11,286 bases of DNA from DYGT01 sp964607795 (GCA_964607795.1 CAZSLA010000028.1:1-11286); one strand, 5' to 3'; positions 1 through 5,169 are shown, counted from the first letter of the stretch. Program-made: numbers and translations. The notes: generated by a model not told the origin, from the letters alone.

Positions 1-83
1 ATAGCGCAGCCATGGCCAGACTCACATGGGTTGAGCTGCCAAAGATGGAGCCTAAAAAGCCTAACAAGAAAGCAATAAAATGA
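1..83 (+). CDS. rplQ: 50S ribosomal protein L17, C-terminal end (partial)
   Basis: An open frame enters from the left edge and ends at a TGA at 81-83, giving 26 complete C-terminal residues. The readable part, SAAMARLTWVEL followed by a Lys/Pro-rich tail, resembles the L17 C-terminus, where a conserved Gly-Asp precedes a short Ala/Met stretch and a hydrophobic segment ending in Glu-Leu. The two edge bases, AT, fit the end of a GAT aspartate codon at that position. L17 is a 50S subunit protein near the exit tunnel. The stop overlaps the rplM start in an ATGA arrangement, and rplQ followed by rplM and rpsI is a common bacterial order. The call rests on a short tail plus context, so it is likely rather than certain. 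Confidence 0.78.
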   Translation, partial: SAAMARLTWVELPKMEPKKPNKKAIK

Positions 84-508
84 AACAAACAACGCAGCCC
101 AAGGGTAAAGATATAAATCGCGCCTGGTATGAAATAGATGCAAAGGGCCAGGTGTTGGGGCGGTTGTCCACTCAGATAGCCAGTTTATTAATGGGCAAGC
201 ATAAGGTCAATTATGCGCCGTACCTCGACATGGGCGATTGGGTCGTGGTAAAAAATGCCCAGAAAGTAAAACTGACCGGTCACAAGGATAAGCAAAAAGT
301 TTATTATAAGCATTCCGGCTATCCGAGCGGTTTTCGCGAAATCAAAGTAGAAAAAATGCGCGAAGAGCAGCCGGAGAAAATAATTCAAAGGGCTGTAAAG
401 GGCATGCTTCCTGATAATCGGCTGCGGGATAAAAGGCTGGCGCGCCTGAAAGTGTTTCCTCAGGACCAGCACCCGTTTACAGAAAAATTAGACACAAAAA
501 TTAACTAA
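80..508 (+). CDS. rplM: 50S ribosomal protein L13
   Basis: This 142-residue protein is the family's usual size. It shows the L13 signatures: an N-terminal WYEIDAKGQVLGRLSTQIA segment, then KHKVNYAPYLDMGDWVVV (about residues 40-57), the HSGYPSGFR motif near residue 78, and the RAVKGMLP-DNRLRDKRL-RLKVF region near 104-126. L13 is an early-assembling 23S rRNA-binding protein of the large subunit. The ATG overlaps the rplQ stop by four bases, which suggests translational coupling. The rpsI start follows the stop with no gap. There is no strong Shine-Dalgarno site before the ATG, only a purine-rich stretch inside rplQ. Nothing looks damaged. Confidence 0.97.
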   Translation: MKQTTQPKGKDINRAWYEIDAKGQVLGRLSTQIASLLMGKHKVNYAPYLDMGDWVVVKNAQKVKLTGHKDKQKVYYKHSGYPSGFREIKVEKMREEQPEKIIQRAVKGMLPDNRLRDKRLARLKVFPQDQHPFTEKLDTKIN

Positions 509-916
509 ATGGCTAAAAAAGCAATTAAAAATTATATCTATGCAGTGGGCAGACGCAAAAGCGTTTCAGCCCGCGTGCGCCTTTACAAAGGCAACAAAGA
601 AAGCCTGGTGAATGAAGAAGTCATTGGAAAATATTTTCCTGGTGTTATCATGCGCAGTAAATGGTTGCTTCCTTTTTCTTTGACCAAAACAGAAGGCAAG
701 TATTATGCAACTGTCCGCGTTTCGGGCGGCGGAAAAATCGGCCAGCTTGAAGCCACTGTCCATGGCATTGCCAGAGCCTTTACCAAGGCCAAAGAGGAAT
801 TCCGTGCTCCTTTAAAGTCGGCTGGTCTTCTGACGCGTGATGCGCGCATCAGACAGCGCCGGATGGTAGGCACCGGCGGAAAAGCCAGACGCAAAAAACA
901 ATCTCCAAAGCGTTAA
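509..916 (+). CDS. rpsI: 30S ribosomal protein S9
   Basis: This 135-residue protein has the S9 pattern: YAVGRRKSVSARVRL near the N-terminus, a central VRVSGGGKIGQLEATVHGIARAF-type segment (about residues 71-92), and the LLTRDARIRQRRMVGTGGKARRKK block leading to a basic tail ending in Lys-Arg. In the family this tail reaches towards the P-site tRNA, and its terminal Lys-Arg is retained. The ATG directly follows the rplM stop, so the two genes are almost certainly co-transcribed and coupled, as in most bacteria. It is the last gene of the operon and is followed by a hairpin terminator. Confidence 0.97.
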   Translation: MAKKAIKNYIYAVGRRKSVSARVRLYKGNKESLVNEEVIGKYFPGVIMRSKWLLPFSLTKTEGKYYATVRVSGGGKIGQLEATVHGIARAFTKAKEEFRAPLKSAGLLTRDARIRQRRMVGTGGKARRKKQSPKR

Positions 917-962
917 ATAAATTTATGCTTTCTTATAAAATCGTTCCTCCGGGAAGATGCCA

Positions 963-993
963 CATTCCATAACTGGGTGGAATGCTTCTTTTT
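963..993 (+). terminator. Intrinsic terminator after rpsI
   Basis: A 7-bp stem, CATTCCA (963-969) with TGGAATG (978-984), encloses an 8-base loop and is followed by a T-rich run (986-993, TTCTTTTT). It lies 46 bases after the rpsI stop on the coding strand and fits the end of the ribosomal operon. The stem is only moderately GC-rich, so termination may be partial. Confidence 0.6.
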
Positions 994-1024
994 GAAAGCA
1001 CAATTCCTTGGTCGCTTTTGATAA

Positions 1025-1053
1025 TCAAGTCCACTCAAAGCCTGGGGACTTGA
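1025..1053. repeat. 8-bp inverted repeat in the rpsI/transporter gap
   Basis: TCAAGTCC (1025-1032) and GGACTTGA (1046-1053) are perfect reverse complements separated by 13 bases. There is no T-run on either side, so this is not a standard intrinsic terminator for either strand. It lies in the 190-base gap between the end of the ribosomal operon and the end of the minus-strand transporter gene, where two convergent transcripts meet. Its role is unknown; an RNA hairpin at the 3' end of either transcript or a protein-binding dyad are both possible. Confidence 0.4.
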
Positions 1054-1106
1054 CTGTATATATCTCTAAACACTTCCGGTTTGAGTTTTTTAATCTTCAT
1101 GCCACT

Positions 1107-1634
1107 TTAGTCAAATAAATTGCCTATAAATGTGCCGATAAAGATTGCACTACCGCCAATAAACATCATTTTTAGTCCGTGTTTAAGAGGAGAAACTTGA
1201 AATTTTTTTCCTCCCAGAAAGCCCAAAAGAAAAAGAACAAAAATTGAGCAAGTCATCGAAACATACATAGCGATATCAATTGGCAAAAAAACATAAGGTG
1301 CAAGGGGAATAAGTCCCGCAGAGAAATATGATATAAGCATGATTAAAGAAGCAAAAAAGGTGGTGTTCCTTTTATATTTACGGCTTCTCATATCATCAGT
1401 GAAGTCCTCGGATAGGTAGCTTCCCACCCCCATAGAAAAAGCTTCCACAAAAATCAAAACGATTCCGGCAACAAAGATGTTTTTTTTGGGTAGGCCCGCA
1501 GCCGCAATCCCGCTTAATAGGCCAACGGTAGATACCAAACTATCCTCCACGCCAAAGATAAAATTTCGGATGTAAAGCGTGTAAGTTTGTAGGGGCATAA
1601 TTTTCATGATTTCAGCGTTTTTTAATTTTAGCAT
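1107..1634 (-). CDS. VIT1/CCC1 family Fe2+/Mn2+ transporter, compact form
   Basis: This 175-residue membrane protein begins its core with YIRNFIFGVEDSLVSTVGLLSG, the first-helix hallmark of the VIT1/CCC1 family, whose members move Fe2+ or Mn2+ out of the cytosol. About five hydrophobic segments are visible, near residues 32-48, 52-74, 92-116, 118-141 and 152-173. D31 in helix 1 and E64/M68 in helix 2 lie where the family places metal-binding side chains. The loop between helices 2 and 3 is only about 15 charged residues (76-90), so the larger cytosolic metal-binding insert of plant-type VIT1 is absent. The start is uncertain: ATG at 1634 gives the longest frame, but Met10 and Met13 are possible and none has a good Shine-Dalgarno site. 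The gene lies alone on the minus strand, convergent with rpsI. Substrate specificity is inferred from the family only. Confidence 0.85.
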   Translation of the reverse strand: MLKLKNAEIMKIMPLQTYTLYIRNFIFGVEDSLVSTVGLLSGIAAAGLPKKNIFVAGIVLIFVEAFSMGVGSYLSEDFTDDMRSRKYKRNTTFFASLIMLISYFSAGLIPLAPYVFLPIDIAMYVSMTCSIFVLFLLGFLGGKKFQVSPLKHGLKMMFIGGSAIFIGTFIGNLFD

Positions 1635-1668
1635 TTTTTGCGGGAAGTGCCATGAACTAGGTTTGTGC

Positions 1669-1698
1669 TTGACAAAGAGCCTGGGCTTGAACTATTTT
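1669..1698 (+). promoter_or_regulatory. Sigma70-type promoter for the 70-residue orphan
   Basis: A perfect TTGACA -35 box (1669-1674) is followed after 18 bases by TATTTT (1693-1698), a 4-of-6 match to the -10 consensus. The predicted transcription start is near 1705, giving a leader of about 45 bases that contains a strong ribosome binding site. The position fits the gene starting at 1751. Confidence 0.55.
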
Positions 1699-1736
1699 TA
1701 GCTTAGCAGCCAGCGGGAATTAGCCTTGCTGGAAAA

Positions 1737-1744
1737 GGGGGTGA
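1737..1744 (+). promoter_or_regulatory. Strong Shine-Dalgarno site, GGGGGTGA
   Basis: GGGGGTGA matches the GGAGGTGA consensus at seven of eight positions and ends 6 bases before the ATG at 1751. It fixes the start of the small orphan gene and contrasts with most genes in this window, which lack such a site. Confidence 0.7.
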
Positions 1745-1750
1745 TTTAAG

Positions 1751-1963
1751 ATGAATCAAGTTGAATTTTACGATGTTAAAAAAAGAGAACGTGTGCAAGT
1801 TTCGGTCTCACAATGCTGGAAAGTAAAATATGAGCGCCCAACAAAAGACGGCGGAGTTCAAGTGCGCTACGCAGTAAAAGCAGAAGTAGGTGGCTCTAAG
1901 CTAACCAAGTTTGTAAGCCAGGATACCTGGCAAGGTTTAAGTTGTGAGGAGCGCGACAAGTAA
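1751..1963 (+). CDS. Small conserved-looking protein of unknown function (70 aa)
   Basis: I do not recognise a named family. The 70-residue product is soluble and rich in charged residues, with alternating hydrophobic/polar stretches typical of short beta strands: VEFYDVKKRERVQV (4-17), WKVKYERP (23-30), VQVRYAVKAEV (36-46) and LTKFVS (51-56). It may form a small beta-barrel-like fold. It has two cysteines (22 and 65), no signal peptide and no membrane helix. The gene is monocistronic and well equipped: a TTGACA promoter, a strong Shine-Dalgarno site and a tight terminator. This makes it very likely to be a real, well-expressed gene. Its function cannot be inferred; a housekeeping nucleic-acid or ribosome-associated role is only a guess from size and charge. 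Confidence 0.82.
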   Translation: MNQVEFYDVKKRERVQVSVSQCWKVKYERPTKDGGVQVRYAVKAEVGGSKLTKFVSQDTWQGLSCEERDK

Positions 1964-1987
1964 GTTTGAAAATAATTTACTTAAGAC

Positions 1988-2013
1988 AAAAACCCCATGT
2001 AAATGGGGTTTTT
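1988..2013 (+). terminator. Strong intrinsic terminator after the 70-aa gene
   Basis: A perfect 10-bp stem, AAAAACCCCA (1988-1997) with TGGGGTTTTT (2004-2013), surrounds a 6-base loop. The 3' arm supplies the U-run, and the A-run opposite could allow action on the other strand too. It lies 24 bases after the stop. Its 3' arm reaches the expected -35 region of the next gene, so terminator and promoter are packed back to back. Confidence 0.85.
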
Positions 2014-2026
2014 GATTGGCGGCGTG

Positions 2027-2032
2027 TATAAT
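2027..2032 (+). promoter_or_regulatory. -10 box (TATAAT) of a predicted leaderless methyltransferase mRNA
   Basis: A perfect TATAAT ends 6 bases before the ATG at 2039. With usual spacing, transcription would begin at or within a base or two of that ATG. No good -35 box is visible; the position is occupied by the preceding terminator arm. The -10 position also argues against any start codon upstream of 2039. Confidence 0.6.
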
Positions 2033-2038
2033 TTAAAC

Positions 2039-2659
2039 ATGCGGCTTACAAAAGAAGAGGAGCAAACAATAAAAACATACGATGCAATTGCTTCAGAGTG
2101 GTCCCGAGAGCATTTTACCGAAAATTTTTGGGGCCAGGAGATGGCCAGGTTTGGGCAACTCCTGCCACGAGGCAAGGTGCTTGAAATCGGCGCCGGCGGG
2201 GGCAGGGATGCCAAAGAATTAATAGCCAAAGGCTATGATTATGTTGGCACAGATGCGTCGCTCGGGCTTTTGCAAGAAGCCAAAAAGGTGAATCCTAATG
2301 CCATTTTTTTGCACCAATCTGTTTATGAACTGGACTTTCCGGATAGCTCCTTTGATGGCTTTTGGGCTTCGGCGGTGCTTCTCCACATTCCCAAAGACAG
2401 GATCAATGAGGCTTTGGCTAGATTGCATGCGGTGGTTAAAAATGACGGTATTGGCTTTGTTTCAATCAAAAAAGGCGAGGGCCAAAGGTTTGAGGAAGAC
2501 GGGGTAAATGGCAAAACAAAAAGGCTGTTTGTTTATTGGCAAGATGGCGAGTTTAAAGCAGTGTTGAAAAGAAATAATTTTGAAGTTGTTGAAAGTCAGG
2601 TCAGGCCAATGAGCGAAAAAACCACTTGGCTGGTTTATTTTGTGAAAGTTAAAAAATAA
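2039..2659 (+). CDS. Class I SAM-dependent methyltransferase
   Basis: This 206-residue protein has the class I methyltransferase layout: motif I VLEIGAGGGRD (residues 47-57) for SAM binding, an acidic residue after strand 2 in YVGTDAS (68-74) expected to contact the ribose, DF-PDSSFDGFWASAVLLHI (99-117) as the strand-4 region, and a C-terminal segment FEVVESQVRP (181-190). It belongs with the Methyltransf_11/25-like group; the substrate is unknown. I chose ATG 2039 because an in-frame ATG at 2003 lies inside the preceding terminator hairpin and upstream of the TATAAT. There is no Shine-Dalgarno site, which fits a leaderless message. The gene is followed by tRNA-Pro on the opposite strand and appears monocistronic. 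Confidence 0.88.
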   Translation: MRLTKEEEQTIKTYDAIASEWSREHFTENFWGQEMARFGQLLPRGKVLEIGAGGGRDAKELIAKGYDYVGTDASLGLLQEAKKVNPNAIFLHQSVYELDFPDSSFDGFWASAVLLHIPKDRINEALARLHAVVKNDGIGFVSIKKGEGQRFEEDGVNGKTKRLFVYWQDGEFKAVLKRNNFEVVESQVRPMSEKTTWLVYFVKVKK

Positions 2660-2708
2660 AAATCAGGTAAGCGTCTTTCCTTGACTTCCCGGAGTGAGGC
2701 ACTATCAG

Positions 2709-2779
2709 TCGGGGTACCAGGAATCGAACCTGGACCGGACGCACCCCATGCGCCCATTCTGCCTTTAAACTATACCCCG
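2709..2779 (-). tRNA. tRNA-Pro(GGG)
   Basis: On the minus strand the 71 bases fold as a full cloverleaf. The acceptor stem CGGGGTA pairs with TACCCCG. The D arm is GTTT/GAAT with a 7-base loop containing GG. The anticodon stem is GGCGC/GCGTC with loop ATGGGGT, so the anticodon is GGG (reads CCC and CCU). The variable loop has 4 bases, and the T arm is CCAGG/CCTGG with loop TTCGATT. C1-G72, A73 and G37 are typical of bacterial proline tRNAs and support the isotype. The CCA end is not encoded (A73 is followed by CTG), so a CCA-adding enzyme is needed. The gene is convergent with the methyltransferase and divergent from recA. Confidence 0.93.
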
Positions 2780-2788
2780 CTAATGCGT

Positions 2789-2794
2789 ATTATA
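2789..2794 (-). promoter_or_regulatory. -10 box (TATAAT) of the tRNA-Pro gene
   Basis: A perfect minus-strand TATAAT ends 9 bases before the first base of the tRNA. The predicted transcription start near 2782 leaves a 5' leader of only about 2-4 bases. The -35 region is weak (AAGCTT at 17-base spacing). Confidence 0.55.
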
Positions 2795-2947
2795 CTACTT
2801 CGCTATTTTGTAAGCTTAACTGCGTCTTCGCGGATGAGGCCCACCAGATTTTTATTATCAAGCCTCGTGATTTCCATAGCCTGTATTTTACTTGCACAAA
2901 GTGGCCCTTGTCATCTATGGGATATTTATGTTACAACAAAGCCATAA

Positions 2948-4036
2948 ATGGCCAGAAAGAAAAAGGAAGCTCCAAAAGTAGATAAGCCGGAAGGATCCTC
3001 TGAGAAACTCCAGGCTATTAAGCTTGCCATGGAACAGATTGAAAAGCAGTATGGCAAAGGCGCAATCATGCGTCTGGGCGAACGCGCCCGTCAACAAAGG
3101 GATATTGATTCTATCCCGACCGGAGCAATCGCCTTGGATATAGCTTTGGGGATAGGGGGGCTTCCCCGAGGGCGCATAGTGGAGATTTACGGGCCAGAAG
3201 CTTCAGGCAAAACGACGGTGGCGCTCCATGTTATTGCCGAGGCACAAAAACGCGGCGGCCAGTGTGCTTTTGTAGATGCCGAGCACGCTTTGGACCCAAC
3301 CCGTGCAGAAACAATAGGTGTTAACCTGGATGATCTTCTTCTCAGCCAGCCGGATTCGGGTGAGCAAGCTTTGGAAATTACAGAAACTCTGGTGCGCTCT
3401 GGAGGGCTTGATGTGATTGTAGTAGATTCGGTTGCAGCTTTGGTTCCCAGGGCCGAGCTTGAGGGAGAAATGGGTGATGCAATTGTGGGCGTGCAGGCAA
3501 GGCTTATGAGTCAGGCCTTACGCAAGCTCACAGGTGCCATCAACAAAAGTAAAACCATTTTGATTTTTACCAATCAGATTCGCCAGAAAATCGGAGTTAT
3601 GTTTGGCAATCCCGAAACTACTCCCGGGGGCTTGGCATTGAAATTTTATTCTTCGGTGAGGCTGGATGTACGTCGCATAGAGACCTTGAAAGACGGTGAT
3701 GAAGTCATAGGCTCGCGTCATCGAGTACGCGTTGTTAAAAACAAAGTCGCACCTCCCCTGCGTGTTGCCGAATTTGATATCATGAATGACGAGGGTATTT
3801 CCAAAACCGGTGGGCTTTTGGACGTGGGCGTGGACATGGAGATCATTGGCAAAAGCGGCTCGTTTCTGAGCTACAAAGGTGAAACCATCGCCCAGGGCAG
3901 GGAGGCGGCTAAAAATTATCTCAAAGAAAATCCTAAGTTTGCCGAAAAAATTGAAAAAGAAATTCGTGATACCTTGGCCTCGGGCAAAAAGCTTCCGCAT
4001 GAGGTGGGAGAAAATTTAGATTCAGACGAAGAATAA
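2948..4036 (+). CDS. recA: Recombinase RecA
   Basis: RecA is the ATP-dependent strand-exchange protein of homologous recombination and the co-protease of the SOS response. The 362-residue product is full length. It has an N-terminal polymerisation helix (LQAIKLAMEQIEKQYGKGAIM, about 21-41), Walker A GPEASGKT (82-89), the catalytic-glutamate region FVDAEHALD (108-116), Walker B VIVVD (156-160), loop L2 NQIRQKIGVMFGNPETTPGG (209-228), and a C-terminal domain ending in an acidic tail (NLDSDEE). The N-terminus carries an extra basic stretch (residues 2-14). The ATG at 2948 is the only sensible start. No strong Shine-Dalgarno site, clear promoter or recognisable LexA box is visible in the 168 bases upstream. 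recX follows after 6 bases. Confidence 0.98.
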   Translation: MARKKKEAPKVDKPEGSSEKLQAIKLAMEQIEKQYGKGAIMRLGERARQQRDIDSIPTGAIALDIALGIGGLPRGRIVEIYGPEASGKTTVALHVIAEAQKRGGQCAFVDAEHALDPTRAETIGVNLDDLLLSQPDSGEQALEITETLVRSGGLDVIVVDSVAALVPRAELEGEMGDAIVGVQARLMSQALRKLTGAINKSKTILIFTNQIRQKIGVMFGNPETTPGGLALKFYSSVRLDVRRIETLKDGDEVIGSRHRVRVVKNKVAPPLRVAEFDIMNDEGISKTGGLLDVGVDMEIIGKSGSFLSYKGETIAQGREAAKNYLKENPKFAEKIEKEIRDTLASGKKLPHEVGENLDSDEE

Positions 4037-4042
4037 TTCTTC
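4028..4042 (+). repeat. Perfect palindrome spanning the recA stop, abutting the recX start
   Basis: GAAGAAT-A-ATTCTTC is a perfect 7-base inverted repeat around one central base. As RNA it could form a 6-bp stem with the loop UAA, which is the recA stop codon. The recX ATG starts at the next base. There is no T-run, so it is not an intrinsic terminator; an effect on recX initiation is a hypothesis. Confidence 0.5.
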
Positions 4043-4663
4043 ATGCCCCGCATTACCAAAATTTCTCAACAAAAGAATAAAAACCGCGTGAATGTTTATT
4101 TGGATGGCTACTTTGGTTTTGAACTGGATCTTGAGAATTTTATCCGGCTGGGAATAAAGCTTAATCAGGAGCTTAATGAGAATGAAATAGATAAGATTAA
4201 AAACAAAGCAGAATACGCCAAAAACTTCGAGATGCTTTTAAATTTTGCTATGCTTCGGCCCAGAAGCTACAAAGAAATAAGAGAGTGGTTTTTTCGCAAA
4301 AAAATTGACGAACACATGCATACAAAGCTGATAAAAAAGCTTGAGAAACTGGATTTACTCGATGACAAACGCTTTGCGCTGTGGTGGGTGCAGCAAAGGC
4401 GCGCCTTTCGGCCTAAATCCAAAAAAGCCCTTGTCAGCGAGCTCGTTAAAAAAGGCATTGATAAAAATATTATCAAACAAACGCTTGAGGAAGAGTCTGT
4501 AGACGAGGCATCTCTTGCCAGGCGTGAGCTAAAGAAAAAAGAAACCAAGTGGGAAAAATACGAAGACGCATTTGAACGAAAACAAAAACAGATGGCATAT
4601 CTGGCGCGTAAAGGCTACGCGTGGGACGTGGTTAAAAAAGTCGTGGAAAAGAAAAAAGGGTAA
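4043..4663 (+). CDS. recX: RecA modulator RecX
   Basis: RecX proteins bind RecA filaments and limit or modulate strand exchange. This 206-residue protein shows the tandem three-helix repeats of the family: AMLRPRSYKEIREWFFRKK (69-87), LEKLDLLDDKRFALWWVQQR (100-119), AFRPKSKKALVSELVKKGI (121-139), and a last repeat MAYLARKGYAWDVVKKVVE (184-202). The N-terminal 60 residues look beta-rich, as in larger RecX proteins. The product is lysine-rich. The ATG lies 6 bases after the recA stop, directly against a small palindrome, and lacks a Shine-Dalgarno site, so translation may depend on coupling to recA. The 3' end of the gene forms one arm of the terminator of the convergent minus-strand gene. Confidence 0.93.
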   Translation: MPRITKISQQKNKNRVNVYLDGYFGFELDLENFIRLGIKLNQELNENEIDKIKNKAEYAKNFEMLLNFAMLRPRSYKEIREWFFRKKIDEHMHTKLIKKLEKLDLLDDKRFALWWVQQRRAFRPKSKKALVSELVKKGIDKNIIKQTLEEESVDEASLARRELKKKETKWEKYEDAFERKQKQMAYLARKGYAWDVVKKVVEKKKG

Positions 4664-4688
4664 ACTCCCAGGGGAAGGTCTACCCTTT
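4651..4688 (-). terminator. Intrinsic terminator of the minus-strand 107-aa gene
   Basis: On the minus strand AAAGGGTA (4688-4681) pairs with TACCCTTT (4662-4655) around an 18-base loop, followed directly by TTTCTTTT. It starts 9 bases after the stop of the minus-strand gene. The hairpin includes the recX stop codon. On the plus strand the same stem lacks a T-run, so it should mainly stop minus-strand transcription. Confidence 0.7.
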
Positions 4689-4696
4689 GATTGATC

Positions 4697-5020
4697 TTAT
4701 AAAAGCTCTAAATCTCCGCCCCTTTCTCTTTTTGGCAATGGCACTTGAGAGATTATGGGCTCAAGATCGACAAGCGTGAGAATGGCATCGATGAACGCAT
4801 GGATGTTAGCTCTACAATCATCCTCAATTTTTCCGGCGGTCGAGGTTTTCAGATACTGTTGTGTATGCTTAAGCGAGGCATAGAGCAGTGTTAGTAGCTG
4901 ATTTTGGTCCAGTCTGTCAGCTACGATCCAAAAATCATTAAGCAAGACTTGTGTGTTTACGCATGGCGGTCGGACTTTGAGATCTTGAATTGCTTTGTCG
5001 ACAAACGCGTTTGCATCCAT
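4697..5020 (-). CDS. Protein of unknown function, predicted helical (107 aa)
   Basis: I do not recognise this family. The 107-residue product looks mostly alpha-helical and soluble, with amphipathic segments at about 3-14, 23-37, 40-58 and 67-85, then a Pro/Lys/Arg-rich tail (LPKRERGG). It has cysteines at 20 and 69 and no signal peptide or membrane helix. The start is set by a GGAGG Shine-Dalgarno site (5030-5026 on the minus strand), 5 bases before ATG 5020. A longer frame from a TTG at 5059 begins inside the -10 box and is rejected. The gene has its own promoter and terminator, sits between convergent recX and divergent rny, and shares its upstream region with rny. A complete set of expression signals makes it very likely real; its function is unknown. 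Confidence 0.83.
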   Translation of the reverse strand: MDANAFVDKAIQDLKVRPPCVNTQVLLNDFWIVADRLDQNQLLTLLYASLKHTQQYLKTSTAGKIEDDCRANIHAFIDAILTLVDLEPIISQVPLPKRERGGDLELL

Positions 5021-5025
5021 CGTAT

Positions 5026-5030
5026 CCTCC
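5026..5030 (-). promoter_or_regulatory. Shine-Dalgarno site GGAGG deciding the 107-aa start
   Basis: Minus-strand GGAGG followed by ATACG leads into ATG 5020, a 5-base spacing. It identifies the true start of the 107-residue orphan over the upstream TTG. Confidence 0.75.
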
Positions 5031-5058
5031 AAAGTGCTAAAGTAAGATCGGTGGTTCA

Positions 5059-5087
5059 ATTATAAGTTTTTTTACTTAAAATTTCAA
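5059..5087 (-). promoter_or_regulatory. Consensus promoter of the 107-aa gene
   Basis: On the minus strand TTGAAA (5087-5082) is followed after exactly 17 bases by TATAAT (5064-5059). This is 11 of 12 consensus bases at ideal spacing, the best promoter in the window. The predicted start near 5052 gives a leader of about 32 bases with a Shine-Dalgarno site. Confidence 0.8.
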
Positions 5088-5102
5088 GCCTATAAGATTT
5101 CG

Positions 5103-5131
5103 TTGACTGAATTTACATTTGGAAGTAAAAT
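5103..5131 (+). promoter_or_regulatory. Promoter of rny
   Basis: TTGACT (5103-5108) is followed after 17 bases by TAAAAT (5126-5131), 10 of 12 consensus bases. The predicted start near 5138 lies about 32 bases before the rny ATG. Its -35 box is only 15 bases from the -35 box of the divergent minus-strand promoter, so the two may influence each other. Confidence 0.7.
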
Positions 5132-5169
5132 AAGCGGATAAAGAAATATGCTTTTTAGCAAAGTTTATT

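Noticed and set aside
1033..1692. Possible degenerate direct repeat flanking the transporter gene (CAAAG-CCTGGG-CTTGA near 1036 and 1673)
   Set aside because: The similarity is about 20 bases with two gaps and does not extend; it is compatible with chance and there are no target-site or transposase signs.
2003..2038. Upstream ATG at 2003 as the methyltransferase start
   Set aside because: It lies inside the terminator hairpin and upstream of the TATAAT; the added residues do not belong to the methyltransferase fold.
2681..2947. 88-codon plus-strand open frame containing GVPGIEPGPDAPHAP
   Set aside because: The frame is the antisense of the tRNA-Pro gene; this peptide is a well-known artefact of translating tRNA complements. 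It also has no ribosome binding site and covers the tRNA promoter.
2780..2947. SOS (LexA-type) box or clear promoter before recA
   Set aside because: I saw no CGAAC-N4-GTTCG-like or CTGT-N8-ACAG-like dyad. TTGTCA at 2908-2913 has no acceptable -10 partner at normal spacing.
5021..5059. TTG start at 5059 for the minus-strand orphan
   Set aside because: It begins within the -10 box. ATG 5020 has a well-placed GGAGG.
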